Positions 1 through 7,339 of a DNA stretch of 64,000 nt are shown piece by piece. The stretch's first letter is position 1. Each line of letters begins with the position of its first letter. Made by a program: the position numbers and the translations under genes. Origin of the DNA: Sphingosinithalassobacter sp. CS137 (GTDB lineage Bacteria; Pseudomonadota; Alphaproteobacteria; Sphingomonadales; Sphingomonadaceae); NCBI RefSeq assembly GCF_014334115.1, contig NZ_CP060494.1, positions 124,001 to 188,000 on the forward strand. Direction: 5' to 3'. The notes under the pieces are model-generated. The model saw nothing but the letters and a program-made list of their open reading frames with translations, ran no database searches and was not told where the DNA came from.

Positions 1-173
1 GGGCATGCGCATCGCCTTCGCCCTTGCCCCGCTCGCTGCCCCGATCGTGCGGTCCCTCGCGCGCGTGGGGGCGCGCGTGCGCGTTGAGGTGCGACTTTTG
101 TGTGACCTTCGGCGGAAAACCGCGGGTTCGGGGGTGGCGGGTGGCCGCCTGCCCCGGTCGGTCTGATCGCGCG

Positions 174-914
174 ATGGATGCTGCTTCCGACACCGCCGAA
201 ACGCTGACGCTCGACATCGACGGGTGGGAAGGTCCGCTCGACGTGCTGCTCGCGCTTGCGCGGACGCAGAAGGTCGATCTCAAGGCGATCTCGATCCTCG
301 AACTGGTCGAGCAATATCTGGCGTTCGTCGAGCAGGCGCGCTCGCTCAAGCTGGAGCTTGCCGCCGACTATCTCGTGATGGCGGCCTGGCTCGCCTATCT
401 GAAATCGGCGCTGCTGCTGCCGCGCGATCCCGAGGAGACGCCGAGCCCCGAGGAGCTGGCGCTGCGGCTTCAGCTGCGGCTCGAACGGCTCAACGCGATG
501 CGCGAGGCAGGCGCGCGGCTGATGGCGCGCGACCGGATGCACCGCGACGTGTTTCCGCGCGGCGCGCCCGCGGGGCTGCGCACGGTGCGCCAGGCGCGCT
601 GGGAAGCCGAGATCTACGATCTGATCGCCGCCTATGGCCGTGTTTCGGCGCGCACCCGGCCGGTGATGCACGTCGTCGCGACGCGGCCGGTGATGACGCT
701 GGAAGTCGCGATCGAGCGAGTCGGGCGGCTGATCGGCACCAGGCTCGACTGGAGCACGATCGAGAGCTTCCTGCCGGGCGACGCGGCGGGCGGCTATCGC
801 AAGTCGGCGCTTGCCTCCAGCTTCGTCGCCGCGCTCGAGCTGGCGCGGCAGGGCCGGCTTGAGATGCGGCAGAAATCGCCGTTCGCGCCGCTCTATCTGC
901 GCGGCACGGCATGA
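174..914 (+). CDS. scpA: Segregation and condensation protein A (ScpA)
   Basis: ScpA is the kleisin subunit that bridges the SMC heads in the Smc-ScpA-ScpB condensin complex acting on the nucleoid. The 246-residue product starts MDAASDTAETLTLDIDGWEG and carries the family's N-terminal block EGPLDVLLALARTQKVDL, the long helical SMC-neck binding region, and a C-terminal winged-helix region ending PFAPLYLRG. The frame stays open upstream to base 24, but that part is arginine-rich and unlike ScpA, so the ATG at 174 was chosen. It overlaps scpB by four bases. Bases 1-173 hold no gene I can assign; a short open stretch ending at 166 may be the tail of an upstream gene. Confidence 0.93.
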   Translation: MDAASDTAETLTLDIDGWEGPLDVLLALARTQKVDLKAISILELVEQYLAFVEQARSLKLELAADYLVMAAWLAYLKSALLLPRDPEETPSPEELALRLQLRLERLNAMREAGARLMARDRMHRDVFPRGAPAGLRTVRQARWEAEIYDLIAAYGRVSARTRPVMHVVATRPVMTLEVAIERVGRLIGTRLDWSTIESFLPGDAAGGYRKSALASSFVAALELARQGRLEMRQKSPFAPLYLRGTA

Positions 915-1489
915 GCGAGACGATCGCGACCGAGCGCGCGGTGGAGGCCGTGCTGTTCGCCGCCGAGGCGCCGTTGAGCCTGGCCGAGCTGCGCGCGCAT
1001 GTGGGCGAAGCGGCGGACGTGCGGGGGGCGCTCGAGGCGCTCGAGCGACACTATGCGGGGCGCGGCGTGCAGCTCGTCCGGCGCGGCGACCGCTGGCACT
1101 TCCAGACCGCCGCCGATCTTGCCCATGTGCTGCGCCGCGACCGCGAGGAGAGCCGCAAGCTCAGCCGCGCGGGGATCGAGACGCTGGCGATCATCGCCTA
1201 TCACGAGCCGGTGACGCGCGCCGAGATCGAGGCGATCCGCGGCGTGCAGATATCGAAGGGAACGCTCGACGTGCTGATGGAGGCGGGCTGGATCCGCCCC
1301 GCGGGCCGGCGCGAAGTCCCCGGGCGGCCGCTCACCTATGTCACCACGGCCGAATTCCTCAGCCATTTCGGGCTCGCCAGCCGGCGTGACCTTCCCGGCA
1401 TCGACGATTTGCGCGCCGCCGGGTTGCTGGACCCGGTCGATCTGGCGATCGAGCAGGGCGAGGTGGAAAATGTCACAGAGGACGACTAG
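911..1489 (+). CDS. scpB: Segregation and condensation protein B (ScpB)
   Basis: ScpB is the dimeric winged-helix (kite) subunit of the Smc-ScpAB condensin. The 192-residue product has the typical openings VEAVLFAAEAPLSLAEL and LARAGIETLAIIAYHEPVTR-like core (here SRAGIETLAIIAYHEPVTR), followed by the RGVQ...LIEAGWIRP-type second winged helix and the GRPLTYVTTAEFLSHFGL segment seen throughout the family. Its ATG overlaps the scpA stop as ATGA, so the two are translationally coupled. tatA follows after 27 bases, which is the usual gene order in sphingomonads. Confidence 0.94.
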   Translation: MSETIATERAVEAVLFAAEAPLSLAELRAHVGEAADVRGALEALERHYAGRGVQLVRRGDRWHFQTAADLAHVLRRDREESRKLSRAGIETLAIIAYHEPVTRAEIEAIRGVQISKGTLDVLMEAGWIRPAGRREVPGRPLTYVTTAEFLSHFGLASRRDLPGIDDLRAAGLLDPVDLAIEQGEVENVTEDD

Positions 1490-1516
1490 ATAGGGCCGGA
1501 ATCAAGGAGACGTTCC

Positions 1517-1753
1517 ATGGGTGGTTTCAGCCTGATGCACTGGCTAGTGCTGGGTGTCGTCGCGATCCTTCTGCTGGGTGGCGGTCGCTTCTCCAGCATG
1601 ATGGGCGACGTCGCCAAGGGCATCAAGAATTTCAAGAAGGGCATGGCCGAGGAAGACGAGCAGCAGACGCCGCCGTCGCAGATCGAGGGCAAGCGCGCTC
1701 CCGAACCTTCGGCGACTCGCGAAGCCGAGCGCACGCGCGAAGAACAGCGCTGA
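1517..1753 (+). CDS. tatA: Sec-independent translocase subunit TatA
   Basis: TatA forms the size-variable pore element of the twin-arginine translocase, which exports folded proteins across the inner membrane. The 78-residue product has one N-terminal membrane segment (HWLVLGVVAILLLGGGRF, about residues 8-25), the Gly-Arg-Phe hinge, an amphipathic helix (MMGDVAKGIKNFKKGMAEED) and a charged tail. Unlike most TatA proteins it lacks the usual Leu-Phe-Gly-x-Lys-Lys-Leu-Pro hinge and has GGGRFSSMM, a variant common in alphaproteobacteria. A GGAG box stands 11 bases before the ATG. tatB and tatC follow on the same strand. Confidence 0.93.
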   Translation: MGGFSLMHWLVLGVVAILLLGGGRFSSMMGDVAKGIKNFKKGMAEEDEQQTPPSQIEGKRAPEPSATREAERTREEQR

Positions 1754-1760
1754 GACGGCA

Positions 1761-1786
1761 GGCGTGCGCGGATCGCCGCGCACGCC
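1761..1786 (+). promoter_or_regulatory. Perfect 11-bp stem-loop between tatA and tatB
   Basis: The arms GGCGTGCGCGG (1761-1771) and CCGCGCACGCC (1776-1786) are exact complements around a four-base ATCG loop. The structure starts eight bases after the tatA stop and about 90 bases before tatB. There is no T tract, so a complete terminator is unlikely. It may block 3' decay of the tatA message or cause partial termination, giving more TatA than TatB. Confidence 0.55.
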
Positions 1787-1879
1787 GCCGCATCTTGCCG
1801 GAACAAGGGCCCAGGCCGGTAGCTTCCGGCAGCGTCGGCGAGCAGCGGACTCGCCGGACCTTCTGCAGAACAGGAATCG

Positions 1880-2302
1880 ATGTTCGACATCGCGCCCACC
1901 GAGCTGATGCTGGTCGCCATCGTGGCGCTCATCATCATCGGCCCAAAGGACTTGCCCAAGGCGATGCGTTTCGTCGGCCACTGGGTCGGCAAGGCACGCA
2001 GCGTGGCGCGTCAGTTCCGCTCGGGATTCGATGCGATGGTGCGCGAAGCCGAGCTTGCCGAGATGGAGAAGAAATGGGCGGAGGAGAATGCGCGGATCAT
2101 GCGCGAGCATCCGCCCACAGGCGCGCTGCCCGCGCCGGTGCCCGCACCGGCCGCGGTCGATACGCCGCCGCCGGCGTCGCCAGCGCCGGAGACGCCCGCC
2201 GAGAATGACGCGCCGCCCGTGATGGTGGAGCAGCCGGTGACGCGGCCGGACGGCGATCCCGCGCCCGGACCGTCGGACAGTGGCGACAAGAGCGCGTCAT
2301 GA
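1880..2302 (+). CDS. tatB: Sec-independent translocase subunit TatB
   Basis: TatB joins TatC to form the receptor that binds twin-arginine signal peptides. The 140-residue product begins MFDIAPTELMLVAIVALIII, followed by the conserved GPKDLPKAMRFVG hinge and amphipathic helix, which separate TatB from TatA. A charged helical region follows (MEKKWAEENARIMREH), then a Pro/Ala-rich tail of about 60 residues typical of alphaproteobacterial TatB. It overlaps tatC by four bases. The 126-base gap from tatA contains a perfect stem-loop. Confidence 0.93.
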   Translation: MFDIAPTELMLVAIVALIIIGPKDLPKAMRFVGHWVGKARSVARQFRSGFDAMVREAELAEMEKKWAEENARIMREHPPTGALPAPVPAPAAVDTPPPASPAPETPAENDAPPVMVEQPVTRPDGDPAPGPSDSGDKSAS

Positions 2303-3078
2303 CCGAGCAGAACGAAATCGACGAGAGCCAGGCGCCGCTGCTCGATCATCTGATCGAGCTGCGCAACCGGCTGCTGTGGTGCGTCGGCGCGCTGCTGGTG
2401 ACGTTTTTCGTCGCTTATTATTTCGCCGAGACGATCTTCGCCTTCCTGGTCCAGCCGCTGATCGCGGCGGGGCAGGGGACGATCATCTTCACCCAGATCT
2501 TCGAGGCTTTTTTCGTTCGCGTGAAAGTGGCGTTCTTCGCCGCGCTGATGCTGTCGTTTCCGGTGATCTCGAACCAGCTGTGGCAGTTCGTCGCGCCGGG
2601 CCTGTACAAGAACGAGAAACGGGCGCTGTTGCCGTTCCTGCTGGCGACACCGGTGCTGTTCCTGTCGGGCGCGGCGCTGGCCTATTATGTCAGCGTGCCG
2701 GTGGCGCTGCATTTCCTGCTGAGCTTCCAGGGCGATATCGGCGGCATCCAGCAGGAAGCGCTGCCCTCGGTGGGCAATTACCTCGATTTCGTCACCCAGT
2801 TCCTGTTCGCGTTTGGCGTGGCATTCCTGCTGCCGGTGCTGCTGATGCTGCTCGAGCGCGCGGGCATCGTCACCTATGAGCAGCTCAAGAGCGCGTGGCG
2901 CTATGCGGTGGTGGGGGCATTCGCGATTTCGGCGGTGCTCACACCGCCCGACGTCGGATCGCAGTTCCTGCTCGCGATCCCGCTGATCGGGCTCTACTTC
3001 CTGTCGATCGGCGGCATCTGGCTTACGCGCCGCCGTCGAGCGCGCCGCGAGGCGAGCGAGGCCGAGGCCGGCGCCTGA
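2299..3078 (+). CDS. tatC: Sec-independent translocase subunit TatC
   Basis: TatC is the six-helix inner-membrane core of the twin-arginine receptor complex. The 259-residue product starts MTEQNEIDESQAPLLDHLIE, matching the family's conserved cytoplasmic N-terminus with its LLDHLIELRNRLL block. Six hydrophobic segments follow, and the conserved loop Pro and Phe residues are visible in FFVRVKVAFFAALMLSFPVI and in QLWQFVAPGLYKNEKR. The C-terminus is a short Arg/Glu-rich cytoplasmic tail. The ATG overlaps the tatB stop, so TatB and TatC are probably made in matched amounts. Confidence 0.96.
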   Translation: MTEQNEIDESQAPLLDHLIELRNRLLWCVGALLVTFFVAYYFAETIFAFLVQPLIAAGQGTIIFTQIFEAFFVRVKVAFFAALMLSFPVISNQLWQFVAPGLYKNEKRALLPFLLATPVLFLSGAALAYYVSVPVALHFLLSFQGDIGGIQQEALPSVGNYLDFVTQFLFAFGVAFLLPVLLMLLERAGIVTYEQLKSAWRYAVVGAFAISAVLTPPDVGSQFLLAIPLIGLYFLSIGGIWLTRRRRARREASEAEAGA

Positions 3079-3114
3079 CGGTCCCGGCCGGCCCGCCAGC
3101 GCGCCGGGTCGGGG

Positions 3115-3249
3115 TCACTTCAGATCGTCGGCCGTTTCGGCTACGGCGTCGCCCGCCGAGGAGACGTCCTGACCGACGCCTTCGACCGTGTTGCACGCCG
3201 AAAGCAGCAGGACGCCGGCAAGTCCGGCCACTCCAAGAAACCTACGCAT
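3115..3249 (-). CDS. Entericidin-like small lipoprotein
   Basis: The 44-residue product begins MRRFLGVAGLAGVLLLSACN, a lipoprotein signal with the lipobox LSAC, followed by a short acidic mature part NTVEGVGQDVSSAGDAVAET. That layout (lipobox, then TVxGxGxDVxxxGxA) is the entericidin EcnA/EcnB family. These are small envelope lipoproteins tied to stress and stationary phase, and their exact role is not settled. The frame is open further upstream to 3354, but the lipoprotein signal and a GGAG box fix the start at 3249. It lies tail to tail with tatC, and a weak stress-sigma-like element is upstream. Confidence 0.8.
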   Translation of the reverse strand: MRRFLGVAGLAGVLLLSACNTVEGVGQDVSSAGDAVAETADDLK

Positions 3250-3294
3250 GGGAATATCTCCAGCTTGAACAGCCGCGACCGCGGCTCGCGCGAC

Positions 3295-3319
3295 AATGCG
3301 GGGCGGCGCATTTCGTTCC
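3295..3319 (-). promoter_or_regulatory. Weak sigma-EcfG-like promoter element before the entericidin gene
   Basis: On the minus strand GGAAC (3319-3315) is followed after 16 bases by CATT (3298-3295), about 45 bases before the entericidin-like start. The -35 matches the EcfG consensus exactly. The -10 differs by one base from CGTT, so this is a weak candidate resting on position and on the neighbouring stress locus. Confidence 0.3.
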
Positions 3320-3372
3320 CCGGCACAGGAAGCCGCGGTCCGGATCGAAAGCAAAGCTCGTGGAAAAGTTTA

Positions 3373-3421
3373 GGCCCGGAAGCGCCACCGGGGGGGGGGA
3401 GGGGGTAGACGCTTCCGGGCC
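3373..3421 (-). terminator. 12-bp stem with a long G-run loop, downstream of phyP
   Basis: GGCCCGGAAGCG (3373-3384) and CGCTTCCGGGCC (3410-3421) are exact complements. The 25-base loop contains ten consecutive G residues, then A, then five more G on the plus strand. Read on the minus strand, the structure lies about 105 bases after the phyP stop and is followed by TAAACTTTTCC, so it could end the nepR-phyP transcript. The G-rich loop could also fold as a quadruplex in DNA. Confidence 0.5.
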
Positions 3422-3527
3422 CATGTCTTGGATAGCGAGAGCGGGGGGGCAAAAGGTCACTATCCGAAGTGCTGAACGAGCATCCCGAGCCCGGGTTCCT
3501 GCCATCGGTGCTTTTTTTTCGAAGAAA

Positions 3528-5105
3528 TCACGATTCGCCCGTGATCGCGATCGCCATTTCATAGGCGCCGACCAGTGGATCATAATGCATCTTCGTCCGA
3601 AGCTGGCGGGTGAGGCCGCCAATTACGCGTCCGTAGCGATTTTCGAGCAACGATTCCATCGCGGCACTTTCGATCAGCGCCGGCGAGCTGACTCGCAGCT
3701 GCGCCCGGTTCGGCTCCTCGCCCAGCCGAACCGAGATCCGGATCTGGGCCGTGGGATTGCAGCTCATCGCGAGCTCGATGATCTCGGTAAGCACGAACGC
3801 GACCGCAACCGCCACGTCCTGAGTCACCAGGAAAGGAGCGACGTCTAGGGTGATTCCGAGCTGCGAGGATTGCGGCGGCGCAGTCGCCCGGATGTTCGCG
3901 GCAAGCTCGCCGATGACGGACCGTAGTTCGACCCCGCGGTTTTCCTCCAGCTCGGCATAATGGTGGCGGTGGACCACCGCGAGCGCGTCCACCCGGCGCT
4001 GGATGGAGGCATAGGCTTCCGCCGCTTCCGGGCCGCGCGCGCTGCGGGCGTGGAAATTGATGAGGCTGGCGATCACCTGAAGATTGTTCTTCACCCGGTG
4101 GTGAACCTCGCGCGTCAGCCGCGTCTGGCGCACGAGCCCCTCGGCAAGATCGGCCTCATGCGCCCGAACCGTCCGGCTGATTTCGCGAAAAGTCTCGCCC
4201 AGCTCGCGAATTTCCTCGGCTGGAAGCGTCCCGAACCGTTCGGCGTCGATCACCTCGCCCGGCTGATAATTGCCGACGCTCGTGTGCAGCCGGCGAAGCG
4301 GACGGATCAGCAGCCGATCGACCACGAACCAGGCGATCCCGGCCGCGGCGATCCACATCAGCAGCGGGAGCAGCATGGCGACGAGCAGCGGCGCCGTAAT
4401 CGGCGCGCCGGGCATCGCCATTTCCAGTGCGACGCGGTCGAGCCCCAGAGTGTGCCGCACGACCTCGCGCCGGTCCCAAGGACCAGGCATCACCAGTTCG
4501 CGCAGCGTGAGCCGGTTGTCGTCCTGCACCAGCGCCGCGCCATAATGCGGCATGAAGCCACTCGGACGGCCGAGCGCGTCGAGCGCGGCGACCGGATAGA
4601 ACGCCGTGGCGGTGCCGCCCGAGCGGCCCGCGATCCGCATCGTCAGACCCTCGCCGGGCACGATCGCTGCCTCGATATCGTTCGGCTGGAGCAGGGCCGC
4701 TCCCGCAACCGTGAACCGCTCGCCGCACAGCACCCGTCCCTGCCGGTTGGCAATGGCGAACCGTACGCCGCTGGCCGAAAGCGAAGCGAAGGTTCCTTCG
4801 AGGCGCGAGCATGCAGGCGCATCGCCGGAGTTCCGCTCCAGCGCCGCCAGCGCGTCCCGGAGCTGAGCGGCATGATTGGCGAAAAAGCCGCGAAGCACCG
4901 CGGCGCTTTCGGTCGCGGCGACATTCACGCGCGCCCGCGCCTCGACATCCGCGAGGCGAGTCGTCTGAAGCGTGGTGAAGAGCGCGATCAGGGCGAGCGG
5001 CAGCAGCGCGCCCGAAAGGATGAGGAAGACCTTTGCCCCGGTGGGCATGCGCCCCAGCGCCGCAGCAGCTCTCGGCCGGCGCGGCTGCTGATCCGATTCG
5101 TCCAT
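3528..5105 (-). CDS. phyP: Membrane HisKA_2-type sensor with decayed ATPase domain (PhyP-like)
   Basis: The 525-residue protein has two membrane segments (about 24-46 and 238-264) around a periplasmic sensor region of about 190 residues, then a HAMP-like linker and a HisKA_2/HWE dimerisation helix REVHHRVKNNLQVIASL with the acceptor His near residue 336. The C-terminal third should be an ATP-binding domain. However, the N-box Asn is absent (VLTEIIELAMSCNP where relatives have a TELVTNALKH-like box), and no DxGxG or second glycine box is seen. It follows nepR by 10 bases. PhyP, a negative regulator and probable PhyR phosphatase in Sphingomonas, has this location and kinase-like form. The name rests on context and the decayed ATPase. 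Confidence 0.75.
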   Translation of the reverse strand: MDESDQQPRRPRAAAALGRMPTGAKVFLILSGALLPLALIALFTTLQTTRLADVEARARVNVAATESAAVLRGFFANHAAQLRDALAALERNSGDAPACSRLEGTFASLSASGVRFAIANRQGRVLCGERFTVAGAALLQPNDIEAAIVPGEGLTMRIAGRSGGTATAFYPVAALDALGRPSGFMPHYGAALVQDDNRLTLRELVMPGPWDRREVVRHTLGLDRVALEMAMPGAPITAPLLVAMLLPLLMWIAAAGIAWFVVDRLLIRPLRRLHTSVGNYQPGEVIDAERFGTLPAEEIRELGETFREISRTVRAHEADLAEGLVRQTRLTREVHHRVKNNLQVIASLINFHARSARGPEAAEAYASIQRRVDALAVVHRHHYAELEENRGVELRSVIGELAANIRATAPPQSSQLGITLDVAPFLVTQDVAVAVAFVLTEIIELAMSCNPTAQIRISVRLGEEPNRAQLRVSSPALIESAAMESLLENRYGRVIGGLTRQLRTKMHYDPLVGAYEMAIAITGES

Positions 5106-5115
5106 GACAGGCTGG

Positions 5116-5286
5116 CTAGTCGAGCTTCTTCAGGAGGTCGAGCATCGAATCGGGCACGGCTTCCGCGACCGTTTCGTCATATGCCTGGCGCAGCGCATCG
5201 CCAACGTTCCGGCCCGCGCGCTCCTTGTCATCTCGGTCTTTCTGGGTCGGCAATTTTTTCGCCTTGTCTTCCTGCGACCGCACCAT
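5116..5286 (-). CDS. nepR: Anti-sigma factor NepR
   Basis: NepR holds sigma-EcfG inactive until phosphorylated PhyR captures it. The product of about 56-60 residues has a charged, flexible N-terminus (SQEDKAKKLPTQKDRDDKER) and the conserved two-helix core VGDALRQAYDETVAEAVPD followed by SMLDLLKKLD, the classic NepR signature. Starts are possible at GTG 5298, ATG 5286 and GTG 5283. A purine block AAGGGGGGA directly abuts the ATG, so 5286 is only a best guess. It is divergent from phyR and leads the phyP-like gene. A GGAAC-N16-GGTT element upstream suggests autoregulation by EcfG. Confidence 0.9.
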   Translation of the reverse strand: MVRSQEDKAKKLPTQKDRDDKERAGRNVGDALRQAYDETVAEAVPDSMLDLLKKLD

Positions 5287-5389
5287 TCCCCCCTTCACGT
5301 CCCGCGCGCGTCGGCAGGACTAAGAACCAAACCAGCCGCAGGCAAGCCCGCGGTTCGAGCGGCCGGAGAAACCGGCGGCCGTTGCGTGA

Positions 5390-5414
5390 AACCAAAAACG
5401 AGCTCGATTGTTCC
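5390..5414 (-). promoter_or_regulatory. Probable sigma-EcfG promoter for nepR-phyP
   Basis: On the minus strand GGAAC (5414-5410) is followed by a 16-base spacer and GGTT (5393-5390). Known EcfG promoters have GGAAC, a 16-17 base spacer and CGTT, so three of the four -10 bases match and the -35 is exact. The element lies about 100 bases before nepR, a gene usually autoregulated by this sigma factor. An element of identical form precedes the glgE operon. Confidence 0.6.
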
Positions 5415-5522
5415 GCATGCAGTGCAATTCCGGGGAGGGGCTTCTTCGGGTGCGCAGAATCATTTGCAAAGTCGGCCCGGGCCAGCAAGGCTGGGGCTTT
5501 CGCGAAGGAGAATGACCCGACC

Positions 5523-6326
5523 ATGTCGCTTGGACAGCAACTCGCGCCGCATCTTCCATTCCTGCGGCGTTATGCCCGTGCGCTGACCGGCAGCCAGAGC
5601 GAGGGCGACCGTTTCGTGCGCGCCGCGCTGGAAACGATCGTCGCCGCCCCGGAGGAATTCCCGCGGGACGTGGAGCCACGCCTGGGCCTGTATCGCACCT
5701 TCCAGGCGATCTGGCAGACGACGAACATCGAAGAGGGCGATGCCGGCGCGACCGGCTCGAACGACAGCGAGGCCATCGCCCGCGCGCGTCTCGCCCGGCT
5801 CGCGCCGCTTTCGCGCCAGGCGCTGCTGCTGACGGCGATGGAAGGATTCACGCCCGAGGATACTGCCTATCTGATCCAGAAGGAGCCCGAAGAAGTGTCC
5901 GAACTCGTGTCCGAAGCGATCGCCGAAATTGAATCGCAGACGCGCACGCGCGTGCTGATCATCGAGGACGAGCCGCTGATCGCGATGGATCTGGAGACGA
6001 TCGTTCGCGACATGGGCCATGATGTGACCGGCGTGGCCGTCACGCGCGACGAGGCAGTGGCGCTGGCGATGGAGGATCGGCCGGGTCTGGTGCTCGCCGA
6101 CATCCAGCTCGCCGACGACAGCTCGGGCATCGACGCGGTGAAGGACATCCTCGCCGAGTTCAACGTGCCCGTGATCTTCATCACTGCCTTCCCCGAGCGG
6201 CTGCTGACCGGCGAGCGGCCGGAACCGACCTTCCTCATCACCAAGCCCTTCCAGCGCGAGACGGTGAAGACGACGATCAGCCAGGCGCTGTTTTTCGACG
6301 ACGCCACTGTGCCGGCGAGCAATTGA
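5523..6326 (+). CDS. phyR: General stress response anti-anti-sigma regulator PhyR
   Basis: PhyR pairs a sigma-factor-like domain with a receiver domain. On phosphorylation the sigma-like part binds NepR and frees EcfG. The 267-residue product opens MSLGQQLAPHLPFLRRYARA, has region-2- and region-4-like helices through about residue 135 (RLAPLSRQALLLTAMEGFTP), and a receiver from RTRVLIIEDEPLIAMDLETI on. The phosphoacceptor is Asp193 in VLADIQLADD, with the Thr/Lys switch residues in FITAFPE and ITKPFQRE. A far longer open frame extends upstream, antisense to nepR and the PhyP-like gene, but homology and a GGAG box fix the start at 5523. It is divergent from nepR. Confidence 0.95.
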   Translation: MSLGQQLAPHLPFLRRYARALTGSQSEGDRFVRAALETIVAAPEEFPRDVEPRLGLYRTFQAIWQTTNIEEGDAGATGSNDSEAIARARLARLAPLSRQALLLTAMEGFTPEDTAYLIQKEPEEVSELVSEAIAEIESQTRTRVLIIEDEPLIAMDLETIVRDMGHDVTGVAVTRDEAVALAMEDRPGLVLADIQLADDSSGIDAVKDILAEFNVPVIFITAFPERLLTGERPEPTFLITKPFQRETVKTTISQALFFDDATVPASN

Positions 6327-6333
6327 CAGGGCG

Positions 6334-6358
6334 CCGCCGCCGCGCCGCGCGGCGGCGG
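6334..6358 (+). terminator. GC-only hairpin after phyR
   Basis: CCGCCGCCGCG (6334-6344) and CGCGGCGGCGG (6348-6358) form an exact 11-bp stem with a three-base loop, eight bases after the phyR stop. Only two T residues follow, so it may be a weak or factor-assisted terminator, or an mRNA-stabilising hairpin before the small membrane gene. Confidence 0.5.
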
Positions 6359-6404
6359 TTCCATATGATACGGACCCAAAACGGTTCTCGGGGGTTGAGG
6401 CACC

Positions 6405-6545
6405 ATGGCTGAAGAAAACGACCACGTCGAAGTGAACACCGACCGAGCTCGCGCCGGCGCGACACCGGGGATGACTCGCTATATCCTTCTATTCTCGATG
6501 ATTTTGATCGTCGCGCTCTTCGCTGCCTTGCTCTGGGTGTGGTAG
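6405..6545 (+). CDS. Small single-pass membrane protein of the stress locus
   Basis: This short frame encodes 46 residues. It has a polar N-terminus (MAEENDHVEVNTDRARAG), then a hydrophobic helix from about residue 25 to the end (YILLFSMILIVALFAALLWV) finishing in Trp. A GGGGTTGAGG purine block lies seven bases before the ATG. It sits between phyR and ecfG on the same strand, after the phyR hairpin. I do not recognise a named family. The sequence predicts an inner-membrane peptide with its N-terminus in the cytoplasm. Being embedded in the locus suggests a stress-related or membrane-partner role, which is inference only. Confidence 0.7.
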   Translation: MAEENDHVEVNTDRARAGATPGMTRYILLFSMILIVALFAALLWVW

Positions 6546-6631
6546 CGGCATCCCGGATGCCCCTGGCATCCGCCGACACATCCACCATCTTGGCCTCTCG
6601 ACAGGGGGCGCGCCACAGCGAACGGAATGGC

Positions 6632-7285
6632 ATGAAACGATCCGAACAGGCCGAGGATATGCGCGCCGAGCAGGACGCGGAGGAGAAGACCGAGCACGTC
6701 GCGCTCTCCGATCCCGAGTTCAAGAAGCAGCTCGCGATGGTGATCCCGCACCTGCGCGCCTTCGGGCGATCGCTGTCGGGCAGCCGCGACCTGGCCGACG
6801 ATCTGGTGCAGGAGACATTGCTGAAGGCCTGGGCGGCGCGCCAGCGGTTCCAGGCAGGCACCAACATGCGCGCCTGGACCTTCATCATCCTGCGCAACCT
6901 GTATCTCAGCCAGATGCGGCGCGCCCGCTTCAAGGGCGAGTGGGACGATCTGGTCGCGGATCGGCTGTTGGCCGCGCCGGCAAGCCAGGATCGGCACGTC
7001 GAACTTTCGGACATGCAGCGCGCGCTGCTCCACCTTCCGCAGCCCCAGCGCGAAGCGCTGATCCTGGTGGGTGCGGGCGGCTTTGCCTATGAAGAGGCGG
7101 CCGAGATCTGCAATGTGGCGGTCGGCACGATCAAGAGCCGTGTGGCCCGCGGCCGCGTCGCGCTCGACGCGCTGCTGACTGACGGCCAGCTCCCTTCGCG
7201 GCGCGATTCAGCCGGAAACGCCGACAATCTCAGCGCGCTCGATTCGATCATGGGCGAAGTGGATGACCTCAGCCGCGACCGTTGA
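6632..7285 (+). CDS. ecfG: General stress ECF sigma factor EcfG
   Basis: This sigma factor directs RNA polymerase to general stress promoters and is controlled by NepR and PhyR. From the ATG at 6632 it has 217 residues. Region 2 is seen at PHLRAFGRSLSGSRDLADDL with LVQETLLKAWAARQRF, and region 4 at LPQPQREALILVGAGGFAYE followed by EAAEICNVAVGTIKSRVARG. The group's GTIKSR helix-turn-helix and the extended acidic N- and C-termini fit EcfG. A second start at 6659 has a GAGG box just before it and would give 208 residues. Here ecfG is separated from nepR and lies downstream of phyR. Confidence 0.93.
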   Translation: MKRSEQAEDMRAEQDAEEKTEHVALSDPEFKKQLAMVIPHLRAFGRSLSGSRDLADDLVQETLLKAWAARQRFQAGTNMRAWTFIILRNLYLSQMRRARFKGEWDDLVADRLLAAPASQDRHVELSDMQRALLHLPQPQREALILVGAGGFAYEEAAEICNVAVGTIKSRVARGRVALDALLTDGQLPSRRDSAGNADNLSALDSIMGEVDDLSRDR

Positions 7286-7339
7286 GGCCGTCCGCCAAAT
7301 CCGTGGGTGCGAACCGGTGCGCTGAGGCGCACTGTTGTG

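Noticed and set aside
1..173. Possible tail of an upstream gene (frame ending at base 166)
   Set aside because: The visible residues match no family, and the neighbouring sequence is cut off, so no gene is called.
3490..3520. Run of eight T residues after a loose 6-bp pairing, possible plus-strand terminator
   Set aside because: The stem needs a wobble pair and a 22-base loop, and no plus-strand gene ends nearby.
3960..5522. Plus-strand open frame of more than 500 codons running upstream of phyR
   Set aside because: It is antisense to the PhyP-like gene and nepR, has an Arg/His-rich composition typical of a shadow frame in GC-rich DNA, and PhyR homology begins only at 5523.
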